From Hymenobacter sp. 15J16-1T3B (GTDB taxonomy: Bacteria; Bacteroidota; Bacteroidia; Cytophagales; Hymenobacteraceae), in contig NZ_JAJFAV010000001.1 in NCBI RefSeq assembly GCF_020711235.1, positions 1-64,000 of the forward strand: a stretch of 64,000 nucleotides of DNA, given 5' to 3'. This document shows positions 24,723-33,228 of the stretch, one piece after another. A program made the translations under genes and the position numbers. The notes under the pieces were generated by a model, which was given only the letters and a program-made list of their open reading frames with translations, did not search any database and was not told the origin of the DNA. The first letter of the stretch is position 1, and the number at the start of each line of letters is the position of its first letter.

Positions 24723-26315
24723 TCAGTCCAGCTGCACCCGCGCCGTCCAGACTTGCCGGCCGGTCGTGGCCCGCAGCAGGTACAGCCCCCGCGCTACGCC
24801 GGCCACGTCCAGCGTGTGCCCGGCCGCAGCGGCTGCAGTCGGGGCTTGAGCGACGCGAACCGTGCGGCCGCGCGCGTCCAGCAGCTGCAGCTGCACCGGC
24901 CCGCTGGTGGCCAGCCGCCAGCGGAGCTGCCCGCGGGCGGGGTTGGGGTATACCTGCAGCCCGGTTGCTTGGTCGGCTCCCGAAGCGGTGGCCAGCACCG
25001 CCGTGGGCGTTAGCGCGGCCACGAAGCCGGTGGGCGTGGTGGCGGGGTTGAGCGGCCAAGGCCCAAAACTGGCGGCTCCGGCCAGCGCGCCGCCCAGCAC
25101 CCAGCAGCGCGGCGCGGCCTCGGGCGTGGTGGCCAGCTGCGGATTACCGTCGATGCCAGTGGCGGTCTGCTCCCAATCGGCCGAGCCGTCGGGTTGCCGG
25201 GCCAGCACTGCGGCCGTACCGGCCGCGCGCTTCAGCAGCAGCACGGGCTGGCCATCGGCCACGGCTACGGCCGCGGCGCTGTTTGCTTCCGCCGCGCCCG
25301 CCGCGCGGAGCCACGCCACGCTGCCGCCGGGAGTGAATTGTGCTATAAAGGCCTCGTTGGCGGCGCTGGCGGTGATGCGGTTGCCGTCCAGGCGTAGGGA
25401 GTCCCGAAACAGCCCGGCCACGTAGCCGTGCCCATCCGCGCTAACGGCCAACTGGTGGTAGGTCACCCCGTCGCCGCGGGCCCAGACAACCGCGCCGGTG
25501 CCCGCGTTCAACTTAGCCAAGAGCTGGCCGCTGATGCGGGGCAACGCCACGGTGCCAAAGGTCATGGGCCCGGTGTAGTGGCCTAGCACGTACACGCCGT
25601 TTTGCGCGTCCACGCCGATGTCGTAGCCCTGGCAGCCGTACGTCGCCGCCGACTGCATGGCCCAGCGCGGTCGGCCGGTGCCGTCGAGCGACAACACGAA
25701 CATCTGCCGCCAGTCGGGCAAGGAGGTGCTGCTGTTGTTGAGTCGAAAGGGGCCGTTGCCGGTGAGGTAGCAGTTGCCCTGCGCGTCGGTGGCTACGCCC
25801 GTGGCCCGGGCCGGGTACGGGTCGTTGCTGCCTTGCAGGGCCCACAGCGGCTGCCCCGCGGCCGAGACCTTGAGTACCACAAACTTGTCCGTCAGGTCGG
25901 GGCGGCTGCTGCCCAGCGCCGCCGGTAGCAGGCCCTGCATATTCCCCACCACGTAGGCTTCGCCCGCGGGGCTGATGCTGAGGTCGGTACCCGTGACGTA
26001 GAGGCCGCTGACTTGCCCGGCGTAGCGGGGCTGGGCGTTCAGGGCGGCGGCCCACAGCACTTGCCCCTGCGGGCTGTACTTGACCACCAGCAGGTCGTAC
26101 TGGTTGTGCGCGCAGGTTAGCTGCTGCGTGCCCACGGTGATGGTGCCGCGAAAATGCCCGGTTACGTAGGCGTTGCCTTGGGCATCCGCCGCCACGGCAT
26201 TGACGGTAAACGGTTGGGCCCCGGCCCAGCGCCAGCTGGCGGCCTGCGCCCACAGCCGGTGCGGCAGCAGTTGATAGCCTAGAATCAGCAAAAGCAGCAG
26301 TACAACTCTTTTCAT
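24723..26315 (-). CDS. Type IX secretion cargo, paralogue of the preceding gene
   Basis: The 530-residue protein has a signal peptide (MKRVVLLLLLILGYQLLPHR) and the same mature start, WRWAGAQPFTVNAVAADAQG, followed by GNAYVTGHFRGTITVG-type repeats. The C-terminus, beginning LQVYPNPARGQLRWRL, is a type A sorting domain. It is similar along its whole length to the protein at 23003-24601, so the pair arose by tandem duplication. The repeats may form a propeller; no catalytic motif is seen. About 120 nt separate the two genes, and the AT-rich region upstream (26316-26519) is a likely promoter region. Confidence 0.88.
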   Translation of the reverse strand: MKRVVLLLLLILGYQLLPHRLWAQAASWRWAGAQPFTVNAVAADAQGNAYVTGHFRGTITVGTQQLTCAHNQYDLLVVKYSPQGQVLWAAALNAQPRYAGQVSGLYVTGTDLSISPAGEAYVVGNMQGLLPAALGSSRPDLTDKFVVLKVSAAGQPLWALQGSNDPYPARATGVATDAQGNCYLTGNGPFRLNNSSTSLPDWRQMFVLSLDGTGRPRWAMQSAATYGCQGYDIGVDAQNGVYVLGHYTGPMTFGTVALPRISGQLLAKLNAGTGAVVWARGDGVTYHQLAVSADGHGYVAGLFRDSLRLDGNRITASAANEAFIAQFTPGGSVAWLRAAGAAEANSAAAVAVADGQPVLLLKRAAGTAAVLARQPDGSADWEQTATGIDGNPQLATTPEAAPRCWVLGGALAGAASFGPWPLNPATTPTGFVAALTPTAVLATASGADQATGLQVYPNPARGQLRWRLATSGPVQLQLLDARGRTVRVAQAPTAAAAAGHTLDVAGVARGLYLLRATTGRQVWTARVQLD

Positions 26316-26519
26316 CTACTAGCTAATACGTTAATAATATTGCTATTACCCCTCCTTTCCCGAGTACTTAATCCGTACCGCGCAAAGCCCGACGATTCAG
26401 TGGCTTTGCCCCATTTGCTCAGATAAGGTATAAACTCAAATCGAATAAGCAACATAAAAATGCAAAAGCAACTTGATTTAGTATTAAATAAAGCTGCGTT
26501 GCACCCGTGTTAAAAGCGC

Positions 26520-26559
26520 AAGGCCCGGCATCAGCAGGTGGTTGCTGATGCCGGGCCTT
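26520..26559 (-). terminator. Terminator after prmA
   Basis: Arms of 17 bp (AAGGCCCGGCATCAGCA and its complement) enclose a GGTGGT loop. On the minus strand the stem is followed by TGCGCTTTT. Confidence 0.75.
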
Positions 26560-26581
26560 GAAGCCTGAGCGGTTTCCGGGC

Positions 26582-27424
26582 TTATGCCGGGCGGTGGAAA
26601 ATGGCCGACACCCAGTGGTTTTGCACGCGGTGCGAGTCGTAGCGGAAGCCTTCCCGCTCGGCCGCCTCGCGGATGAGGTGCAGGTCTTCCTCGTAGAAGC
26701 CGGAGAAGATGATGGGGCCGCCGGGCTGCAGGTACTGGTAGTAGTGAGCCATGTCGTCGAGCAGCACGTTGCGGTTGATGTTGGCCAGGATCAGGTCGAA
26801 GGGCTTCTCCCCTTCCAGCGCCGTGATGTCGCCGAGGCGGGCTTCCACTTTGTCCTGAACGTTATTCTCCAGGGCATTATCGGCGGCGTTTTCGGCCGTC
26901 CAGGGCTCCACGTCCACGGCCAGCACGTAATCGGCGCCGAGGTGCACGGCCATAATGGCCAGAATGCCGGTGCCGCAGCCCATGTCGAGCACGCGCTTAC
27001 CTTGGTGGTCCACGGTCAGCTGGTTTTCAATCATCAGCGCCGTGGTGTTGTGGTGGCCGGTACCAAACGACATGCGCGGCATAATCACGATGTCGTAGGG
27101 CAGATCGGGCCGGGCCGGGTGGAAGGGCGCCCGCACCGATACCTGCTCGCCGATGACCAGCGGCTCGAAATTCTTTTCCCACTCCGTGTTCCAGTTCTGG
27201 CGCGTAATCACGCGGCTTTCGGCCGTGGGCATGCCTTCGGGCCAGTGCTGGTACTTGGCAATGATTTCCTGGGTAGCGTCTTTGTCGAAAGCGTCCTCGG
27301 TGGTGTAGGCGCAAAAGCCCTGCTCGTTTTCCTCGAAGGTGTCGAAGCTGAGCTGGCCGAGCTCGGCAATGAGAATTTCGGCCAAATCGGCCGGACAGGT
27401 AACGCGCAGTTCGATGAAGTCCAT
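26582..27424 (-). CDS. prmA: Ribosomal protein L11 methyltransferase PrmA
   Basis: The 280-residue enzyme methylates lysines and the N-terminus of ribosomal protein L11 using SAM. The N-terminal substrate-binding domain (MDFIELRVTCPADLAEIL) is followed by the linker phrase RMSFGTGHHNTT, the SAM-binding motif VLDMGCGTGILAI and the post-motif LILANINRNVLL. The ATG at 27424 is fixed by the conserved N-terminus; the extended frame upstream is not protein-like. It is followed by a terminator, and a weak promoter candidate overlaps the terminator of the gene upstream. Confidence 0.95.
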   Translation of the reverse strand: MDFIELRVTCPADLAEILIAELGQLSFDTFEENEQGFCAYTTEDAFDKDATQEIIAKYQHWPEGMPTAESRVITRQNWNTEWEKNFEPLVIGEQVSVRAPFHPARPDLPYDIVIMPRMSFGTGHHNTTALMIENQLTVDHQGKRVLDMGCGTGILAIMAVHLGADYVLAVDVEPWTAENAADNALENNVQDKVEARLGDITALEGEKPFDLILANINRNVLLDDMAHYYQYLQPGGPIIFSGFYEEDLHLIREAAEREGFRYDSHRVQNHWVSAIFHRPA

Positions 27425-27493
27425 GGGTTGAATGTGCTGATGCGGAGAGGGTGCTGATGGGCTAATGCGGCGCATCGGGCACCTTCAGGATTG

Positions 27494-27527
27494 CAAAGAT
27501 GCGGCGCTTTTCGGGTGGGCGCACAAA
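27494..27527 (-). promoter_or_regulatory. Possible promoter of prmA
   Basis: The minus strand has TTTG (27527-27524), 22 bases, then CATCTTTG (27501-27494), one base off TAnnTTTG. The -33 part lies at the end of the upstream gene's terminator T-run, so the match may be fortuitous. Confidence 0.3.
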
Positions 27528-27560
27528 AAAGCCGCCCCGGCCGGGTGGCGCGGGGCGGCT
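27528..27560 (-). terminator. Terminator after the small secreted protein gene
   Basis: AGCCGCCCC (27530-27538) pairs with GGGGCGGCT (27552-27560). On the minus strand it is followed by TTTTTTG. Confidence 0.75.
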
Positions 27561-27580
27561 CGAAGCAACGCGGGGCCGGT

Positions 27581-27967
27581 TTAGTCCTTGCGGCAGCCGG
27601 CGAAGGAGCGCACCTTGGTGTAGAAGATGCCGAAGTCGGCGAAGGAACGGTTGTCGGTGACGAGCACCGTGAAGTCGGCGAAGTCGCGGGCGTCGGTGAT
27701 GTACCAGAGGCCGGCTTTGTCGGCGAAGAGCTTGTTGGCTTCCTGAAACACCACGAGACTGGCAAAAGCCTCCTGCTGCTCCACGTACACTGTGGCCGAG
27801 CAGAAACCGCGGCGGCGCGGGTCGCGCTCCAGGTAAATGGCCCCGTAAAGCTTGCAGGGGTCGGCGTAGCCGCCGCTGTGGCGCAGGGCGGCCAGGGCCA
27901 GCGGCGCCGGGGGCGTGGCCGCCGGTTGCCACCACAGCAGGGCCGATACAAGGGTAGTCAGAAGCAT
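27581..27967 (-). CDS. Small secreted protein, DUF6150-like
   Basis: The 128-residue protein begins with a hydrophobic, signal-like segment (MLLTTLVSALLWWQPAAT). The body contains short repeats of the style DARDFADFTVLVTDNRSFADFGIFYTK, built on the alternation of F/V strands and Ala-Asp-Phe, which recalls the DUF6150 family of Bacteroidota. Cysteines occur in DPCKLY, FCSATVY and AGCRKD, consistent with an exported protein. The function is unknown. It has its own terminator; prmA lies downstream and tpiA upstream, with no sign of a shared operon. The family assignment is by pattern and tentative. Confidence 0.65.
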   Translation of the reverse strand: MLLTTLVSALLWWQPAATPPAPLALAALRHSGGYADPCKLYGAIYLERDPRRRGFCSATVYVEQQEAFASLVVFQEANKLFADKAGLWYITDARDFADFTVLVTDNRSFADFGIFYTKVRSFAGCRKD

Positions 27968-28207
27968 GGGCAGGAAGGTAGCGTCAGGTACCGCCGAGAC
28001 AAGGACCGCGCCGGAATGGTTCGAACAGCCGCTGGGCTACCCAAGCGCACCAAAATATGGTAGCAACGCTTACCAAATTTAGAGAGCAGTGCAAAATCTG
28101 GAATCAGGTAGTAAACACGTTTCCCACTTTGCCATTCTGCCTCTAAACCCGGCTTCTGCGGCGCAAGCTAAGGGCCCTGACTGATATTAGCCAAGGCCCG
28201 CGGCTGC

Positions 28208-28972
28208 TTAGAAAGACTTGATAATCTCGGTGAAGTCGCGCGACTTGAGCGAAGCGCCGCCGATCAGGCCGCCGTCGACGTCGGGCTGGCTGAACAGCTC
28301 GCGGGCGTTCTGGGCATTGGCCGAACCGCCGTAGAGAATGGTCGTGTTGGTGGCTGCTTCGGCGTCGTAGGCGCGGGCCACCTGCTCGCGGATGAAAGCG
28401 TGGACTTCCTGGGCCTGGGCGCTGGTGGCCGTTTTGCCCGTGCCGATGGCCCAGATGGGCTCGTAGGCAATGACAACTTGGGCAAACTCTTCGTTGGAGA
28501 GGTGGAACAGGCCGTCTTTCAGCTGCTTTTCGATGAAGCGGAAAGTCTCGTCGGCCTCGCGCGTTTCCAGCGACTCGCCCACGCAGAAGATGGGCTTCAG
28601 GCCGGCCGCCAAGGCGGCTTTCAGCTTCTGGCTCAGCAGCTCGTCGTCTTCGTGGAAGTACTGACGGCGCTCGGAATGGCCCAGGATGACGTACTCCGTA
28701 CCGATGGAAGCCAGCAGCTTGGCCGACACTTCACCGGTGAAGGCGCCGCTTTCCTTCTGGTGGCAGTTCTGGGCACCCAGGTGCAGCTTGCCGCCTTCGG
28801 GCAGCAGGCGGCCCACCACGGGCAGCAGCGGGAAGGGCGGGCAAATCACCACTTCGGCCGGCGAGCTGCTGGCCTCGTCCTGCACCATGTGCACGATTTC
28901 CGATACCAGGGCCTGCGCGTCCTGCAGGGTCGTGTTCATCTTCCAGTTGCCGGCGACGATGTTCTTGCGCAT
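28208..28972 (-). CDS. tpiA: Triosephosphate isomerase
   Basis: The 254-residue glycolytic enzyme interconverts dihydroxyacetone phosphate and glyceraldehyde-3-phosphate. Catalytic residues are visible: K11 in AGNWKMN, H99 in ILGHSERR and E171 in AYEPIWAIGTGK; the phosphate-binding loop is YGGSAN, followed by DGGLIGGASL. The length is normal. The ATG at 28972 is fixed by MRKNIVAGNWKMN; the open frame continues upstream into the next gene's antisense and is not real. The 240-nt gap downstream holds no gene that I can see. Confidence 0.97.
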   Translation of the reverse strand: MRKNIVAGNWKMNTTLQDAQALVSEIVHMVQDEASSSPAEVVICPPFPLLPVVGRLLPEGGKLHLGAQNCHQKESGAFTGEVSAKLLASIGTEYVILGHSERRQYFHEDDELLSQKLKAALAAGLKPIFCVGESLETREADETFRFIEKQLKDGLFHLSNEEFAQVVIAYEPIWAIGTGKTATSAQAQEVHAFIREQVARAYDAEAATNTTILYGGSANAQNARELFSQPDVDGGLIGGASLKSRDFTEIIKSF

Positions 28973-29043
28973 AATCAGAAAGCTCAGAGGGGGAATGGTG
29001 AGCCGCAAAGAAACGCAATTGCCCGGCACCGCCCGAAACTGCA

Positions 29044-29077
29044 CCGGCGGGCCGCTCTCCGCAGAGCAGCCCGCCGG
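29044..29077. terminator. Hairpin upstream of tpiA
   Basis: CCGGCGGGC (29044-29052) pairs with GCCCGCCGG (29069-29077), with an inner GCTCT/AGAGC. It may be a second terminator stem for the upstream repeat-protein gene, or a tpiA leader element. Confidence 0.4.
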
Positions 29078-29096
29078 CCACGGTTGCCCGGAAGGT

Positions 29097-29125
29097 GGGC
29101 CGGGCTGGTTGGCAGAGCCCGGCCC
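29097..29125 (-). terminator. Hairpin after the repeat-rich surface protein gene
   Basis: Perfect 10-bp arms GGGCCGGGCT and AGCCCGGCCC surround a 9-nt loop, 5 nt after the stop codon on the minus strand. There is no T-run. Confidence 0.5.
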
Positions 29126-29130
29126 GCGGC

Positions 29131-32028
29131 TTACTGAATGACGGTGATAAAGTACGAGGCCGTACCCGGCGTCTGCGAGATGGAGCGGGTATTGACCAGG
29201 CGCACTTTCACCGTGTTGTCGGCCGACACCCAGGCCGTGCCGATGACGATGTTGCCGTCCATGCGCCCGTCCACCGACACCATGACGGTGGCGCCGGGCC
29301 GGGCCTCGTTCACGGTAAACGTCTGGTCGGAAGAGCTGTTGGCGCCCATGCTGCCCACGTTGTGGTCGATGATGCTGGTGCGGATGACGGCGGCCAGCAC
29401 CGAGCCGTTGGTGCCCAGCTTCACCGAGCCGTTCACGTCGAGCTTGGCCGTGGGCGTGGTGCCCAGGCCCAGGTCGCCGTTGGTTTTCAGAATGAGCTGG
29501 TCGGCGTTGCTGGCGCTGCTCCAGAGCCGCGCCGCGCCCCCATTGGCATACCACACCCACTGGCGGGTAGGGTCGTCGCGGTGCTCAAACAGCCAGCCGG
29601 CCAACGAGCCGGTGGCATGCGCCTGGCCCTGCACTTCCAGGGCCTCATTGGGCGAGGTGCCGCCGACGGTGACCTTGCCCGCGTTGTCGATTTGCAGGCC
29701 GTTGCTGTTGCCGGTGGCGTTGCTGAGCCAGTTGCCGTTGAGGCCCAGGTTCTGGGTGGCGGTGTGGTTGCCCAGGTTGTCGGCCACGGGCAGGGCCTGG
29801 GTGCTGAGCTGACCGGCGTTGTCGGCTACCACCATTTGGGCCCCGTTGCCGCCCAGGCTGCCCACGTTCAACTTGCCGTCGGCGTCCACCAGCAGGGCGT
29901 AGCCGACGGCGCTAGCGGGCTTGAGGTACACCCCGAATGCCATGTCGTAGGCCCCGCTGAAGGCGCAGTAGCTGCCGGCCGGGTACGAGGCCGCGTTGCC
30001 CAGGCGCAGTTGCTGGGCGTTGCTCACGTAAAGCGTGTACGAGGCGCCGGCGGTCAGCATGGGGCCGCTGGGGAAGCTTACCGACACCCAGCCGTTGGCC
30101 CGCGTCATGGAGGCAGTGGCCAGCAAGGTACCGCCGCCGTTGCAGCTGGCCACGGCGCCTTCGTAAAGGCTCACCGTCACGGCCCCGACGGCCGGGTTGT
30201 TCCAGGCCAGTTCTACCCGCGTGAGCTGCCCGGTCAGGCCCGCCACGAAGGTCTGGGTGCGGGCCGCGCTGTTGACTTCGGTCGCGTTGGTGGCGCGCTG
30301 GGTCTGGTCGGCTACTTCGGCCAGCAGTACGGGCGCATTTACGTGCAGGCGGCCCGCCGGGCTGCTGGTGCCGATGCCCACGCTGCCCGCGCTGCTGATG
30401 CTCAGGCCTTCCGAGCCGCCGTTGCCCACCAGCTTGTTGGTGCCCAGATTCACGTTGCCCCCGGCCGTAATGGCCCCGCCGGTGGTCAGCGCCCCGGCCG
30501 TCGTGACGGCGCCGGCGCTGCTGATGCTCAGGCCCGCGGTGCCGCCGTTGCCGACGAGCTGGTTGGTGCCCAGGTTCAGGTTCTGCGTCGCGGTGTGGTT
30601 GCCCAGGTTGTCGGCCGAAGAGGGCACCGTCACGGAACCGCCGTTGGTCAGGCTAATAGTCGAGCCGGTGATACTCAGCGCCTGGTTGTCCGAGTCCGTC
30701 ACCGAGCCGCCGTTGGTCAGGCTGATGGTCGAGCCGGTTTTGCTGAGCTGCTGAGCGTCGGTGGCGGCGGTGGTTTGCTGGGTGTTGTCGGGGAAGATGA
30801 GGCCGTTGCCCGTCCCGCTGATTTTCACCCGGCCGCTTACCTCCAGCTTCTGCGCCGCGGCCGTGCTGGTGCCGATGCCCACGTTGCCCGCGCTGCTGAT
30901 GCTCAGGCCCGCGCTGCCGCCGCCGGTGAGCAGCTGCCCGTTCAGGTTCAGCGGCTGGGTGGCGGTGTGGCTGCCGAGGTTGTCGCCGGGCACGGCGGCC
31001 ACTTTGGCGTCCACGTAGGTTTTCACGGCCTGCTCGGTGGGCAAGCTGGCGTCGGAGTTGCCGGCCAGGGTGCCGTCGGTGCTAATGCCGCTGACGGCCG
31101 TGGCCGCGCCGCCCAGACTGAGCTGCGCGGCCGTGACCACGCCGTCGTCCTGCACCGCGAAGCTAGGGGTGCTGTAGCCCTGCTGCCACACGCGCAGCCC
31201 CAGGTCCACGGAGGAATCGAAGCTGCGGCCGCCGGCGTAGTTGTCGGCCGATACGCTCCAGCCGTTGGCGTTGCTGAGCACGACGGTGTACTTGCGCCCG
31301 GCCACCACCGGCACGCTCACCACCGTCTCAAACCAGCCCGACGAAGTGAAGTTGTTGGTGCCCGTGTACAGCACCGTGCCGCTAAAGCCCTCCCCTTCCC
31401 GGATGGTCAGCGTGCTGCTGCCCCAGGGGCCGGTGGCGTGCAGGGCAATTTTCGAAATAAACCCGGTGTACACAGCCGTAAACGACTGGTAGTTGCGGGT
31501 TCCGTCGGTATAGCGACTGTTGGAGCTTAGCGTTTCGATGGCCTTCACCTCGGCGCCGGTGTTGGTATTCACCTGCAGGCGGCCGCCGGGGCTCGTCGTG
31601 CCGATGCCCATGCCGCCGGCGTTGCTGATGCTCAGGCCCGCGGTGCCGCCGTTGCCGACGAGCTGGTTGGTGCCCAGGTTCAGGTTCTGCGTCGCGGTGT
31701 GGTTGCCCAAGTTATCGGCGGCCCCGCTCACGGGCAGCCAGGCGGTGCCGTTGAACTGGTACACGCCGGGCGCGTTGTCGGTCTGGTAAATGAGCAGGCC
31801 GGTGGCGGGGGCCTGGATGGCGTTGCGTTGCTGTTGGGTGAGGCGCGGCAACAGCAGGCCCTTGGAGTCGCTGCGGACTTCCAGGGCTGCCGAGTTGTCG
31901 GGGGTAGTGGTACCGATGCCCACCGAGCCGCTTTGGGCGCGGGCGGCCAGCGGCGTCAGGAGCAACAAGCCCAGCCCGGCCAGCCAGGGGCGAAACGAGG
32001 AAGCAATGTGTTGGTAGCGCTGTTGCAT
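29131..32028 (-). CDS. Repeat-rich secreted protein (tail-fibre-like repeats), 965 aa
   Basis: A signal peptide (residues 1-32) precedes GSVGIGTTTPDNSAALEV and a segment ending in LLLPRLTQQQRNAI and NGTAWLPVSG, a common start of large Bacteroidota surface proteins. The body repeats NLGNHTATQNLNL, QLVGNGGTAGLSIS and GIGTSSPAGRLHVN several times, a beta-rich style also seen in phage tail fibres and adhesins. Two lectin- or sandwich-like inserts lie near residues 170-290 and 570-700. The C-terminus (SYFITVIQ) is not a type IX sorting domain. Adhesion at the cell surface is inferred from the repeat type. Some repeats are identical at DNA level, indicating recent expansion or gene conversion. Confidence 0.85.
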   Translation of the reverse strand: MQQRYQHIASSFRPWLAGLGLLLLTPLAARAQSGSVGIGTTTPDNSAALEVRSDSKGLLLPRLTQQQRNAIQAPATGLLIYQTDNAPGVYQFNGTAWLPVSGAADNLGNHTATQNLNLGTNQLVGNGGTAGLSISNAGGMGIGTTSPGGRLQVNTNTGAEVKAIETLSSNSRYTDGTRNYQSFTAVYTGFISKIALHATGPWGSSTLTIREGEGFSGTVLYTGTNNFTSSGWFETVVSVPVVAGRKYTVVLSNANGWSVSADNYAGGRSFDSSVDLGLRVWQQGYSTPSFAVQDDGVVTAAQLSLGGAATAVSGISTDGTLAGNSDASLPTEQAVKTYVDAKVAAVPGDNLGSHTATQPLNLNGQLLTGGGSAGLSISSAGNVGIGTSTAAAQKLEVSGRVKISGTGNGLIFPDNTQQTTAATDAQQLSKTGSTISLTNGGSVTDSDNQALSITGSTISLTNGGSVTVPSSADNLGNHTATQNLNLGTNQLVGNGGTAGLSISSAGAVTTAGALTTGGAITAGGNVNLGTNKLVGNGGSEGLSISSAGSVGIGTSSPAGRLHVNAPVLLAEVADQTQRATNATEVNSAARTQTFVAGLTGQLTRVELAWNNPAVGAVTVSLYEGAVASCNGGGTLLATASMTRANGWVSVSFPSGPMLTAGASYTLYVSNAQQLRLGNAASYPAGSYCAFSGAYDMAFGVYLKPASAVGYALLVDADGKLNVGSLGGNGAQMVVADNAGQLSTQALPVADNLGNHTATQNLGLNGNWLSNATGNSNGLQIDNAGKVTVGGTSPNEALEVQGQAHATGSLAGWLFEHRDDPTRQWVWYANGGAARLWSSASNADQLILKTNGDLGLGTTPTAKLDVNGSVKLGTNGSVLAAVIRTSIIDHNVGSMGANSSSDQTFTVNEARPGATVMVSVDGRMDGNIVIGTAWVSADNTVKVRLVNTRSISQTPGTASYFITVIQ
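30519..30605. repeat. 87-bp exact direct repeat, copy A (inside the repeat-rich gene)
   Basis: This segment is identical to 31623-31709. It encodes the NLGTNQLVGNGGTAGLSIS-type unit. Identity at synonymous positions shows a recent duplication or conversion within the gene. Confidence 0.9.
31623..31709. repeat. 87-bp exact direct repeat, copy B
   Basis: Identical to 30519-30605, with the starts 1104 bp apart in the same orientation. Recombination between the two would remove an in-frame block, since 1104 is a multiple of three. Confidence 0.9.
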
Positions 32029-32205
32029 ACAGGAGCGGGTAGATAGACCGCCAAAGCAACCATCGCCCGCGCCCGCGCGAAAACCTTCTGGATAAGCACC
32101 GTCGCCGGGCTGATGAACGCCGCCGTTTTTTTCGTGGGGACCGTCCGCCAGGGCTTGCTACACTTTTTGCAGCCTTGAAGAAAAATGAGGCAGACAGCCG
32201 TGGCC

Positions 32206-32475
32206 TCAGCTGCTTTCCGTCGTCAGTTCCAGGCCATCATACAGCGGAAACAGGTGGTAGCCGCAGTGCTCCGTAAACACGGCCACTTCGCGCCACTCCG
32301 GCGCGTCGATGGCAAAGGCGAAGCGGAACCGGACGGTCGACCTGTCTTCGAACGTGATGCGTACGCCGCCATCGGGAAAATCCCCCGCGCCGGGCGTAGG
32401 GCATTTGCTGCCCCTGGCTTGCAGGTAGTCGCGCAGGCGGGTTTTCCAGCGTTCGGGCAGGTCGTCGTAGCGCAT
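32206..32475 (-). CDS. Small hypothetical protein, 89 aa, downstream of the LytTR regulator
   Basis: I do not recognise a named family. The protein is soluble, with N-terminal MRYDDLPERWKTRLRDYLQ and a beta-rich second half (VRITFEDRSTVRFRFAFAID, then VFTEHCGYHLFPLYDGLE). It begins 3 nt after the stop of the LytTR regulator, so it is the third cistron of the kinase-regulator operon. Its close packing suggests it belongs to that pathway, but its role is unknown. Confidence 0.75.
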   Translation of the reverse strand: MRYDDLPERWKTRLRDYLQARGSKCPTPGAGDFPDGGVRITFEDRSTVRFRFAFAIDAPEWREVAVFTEHCGYHLFPLYDGLELTTESS

Positions 32476-32478
32476 GGG

Positions 32479-33228
32479 TCAGAGCGTGGGCAGGTGGCGC
32501 AGCAGCTCGGCCCGGTAGGCCGCCCCAATGGGCACTTCGTGGCCGCCCACCACGGCGCGCAGCTCGTCGAAGGCCGAGACGTGGCGCAGGTTCAGGGCGA
32601 AGGAGCGGTGCACGCGCAGCAGGGTGGGTAGGGGCAGCCGGGGCAGCAGCTGACCCAGCAGCACCGTCAGCAGGTACTCCCCGCCGCGGGTAACGAGCCG
32701 GCAGTAATTGCCCTGGGCTTCGATGAACAGGATATCGTCGAAGGCCACGCGCACGTGCCGCCCCTGGTGGCGCACAAACACGCTGTCGGCCGTAAGCTGG
32801 GGCTCGGCTGCTTCCGGGGCCAGCGCGGCCGCCGGGGCTTCGGCCGCCTGCCGGAAGTTGCGCACGGCCAGATCAATGGCAATGCCCAGGTCGCGCTCCA
32901 CGAAGGGCTTGACGAGGTAGGCGGCCGGGTGCTCGGCCAGGGCCTGGTCGAGGGTGGCGCGGTCGGCCAGGCCGGTGAGGAAGATGAAGGGCACCGGCAG
33001 CGCGGCGCGGATGCGGGCGGCCGTTTCGATGCCGGTGAGCTGCCCGCGCAGGTTGATATCGAGCAGCACCAGGTCGGGACGAACGGCGGGCAGCACCTGC
33101 AGGGCCGCTTCGCCGCTGCGCACGGCGGCGGGCACCTCGTAGCCCTGCCGCTCCAGGGCCTCCTGCAAGTCGGCGGCCACCAGCAACTCGTCTTCCACAA
33201 CCAGAATGCGCAGGGGTTCCGGGCTCAT
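32479..33228 (-). CDS. LytTR-family response regulator
   Basis: The 249-residue protein has an N-terminal receiver domain (acidic pair E12-D13, phosphoacceptor D57 in LVLLDINLRG, K107 in YLVKPF) and a C-terminal LytTR DNA-binding domain (from about 145, with FIEAQGNYCRLVT and LLRVHRSFALNL). It binds DNA when phosphorylated by its partner kinase. Its ATG at 33228 overlaps the stop of the histidine kinase gene (ATGA), so the two are translationally coupled and form a cognate pair. The receiver is slightly unusual in reading INLRGQLTGIETA, as in regulators paired with HisKA_2 kinases. Confidence 0.93.
   Translation of the reverse strand: MSPEPLRILVVEDELLVAADLQEALERQGYEVPAAVRSGEAALQVLPAVRPDLVLLDINLRGQLTGIETAARIRAALPVPFIFLTGLADRATLDQALAEHPAAYLVKPFVERDLGIAIDLAVRNFRQAAEAPAAALAPEAAEPQLTADSVFVRHQGRHVRVAFDDILFIEAQGNYCRLVTRGGEYLLTVLLGQLLPRLPLPTLLRVHRSFALNLRHVSAFDELRAVVGGHEVPIGAAYRAELLRHLPTL

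Noticed and set aside
28208-29560. Extended TpiA frame starting in the neighbouring gene
   Set aside because: The extra 196 residues are low-complexity shadow; tpiA starts at 28972.
29095-31530. Plus-strand frame of 811 codons opposite the repeat-rich protein
   Set aside because: Antisense shadow; Gly/Ala/His-rich without a start region or domain.
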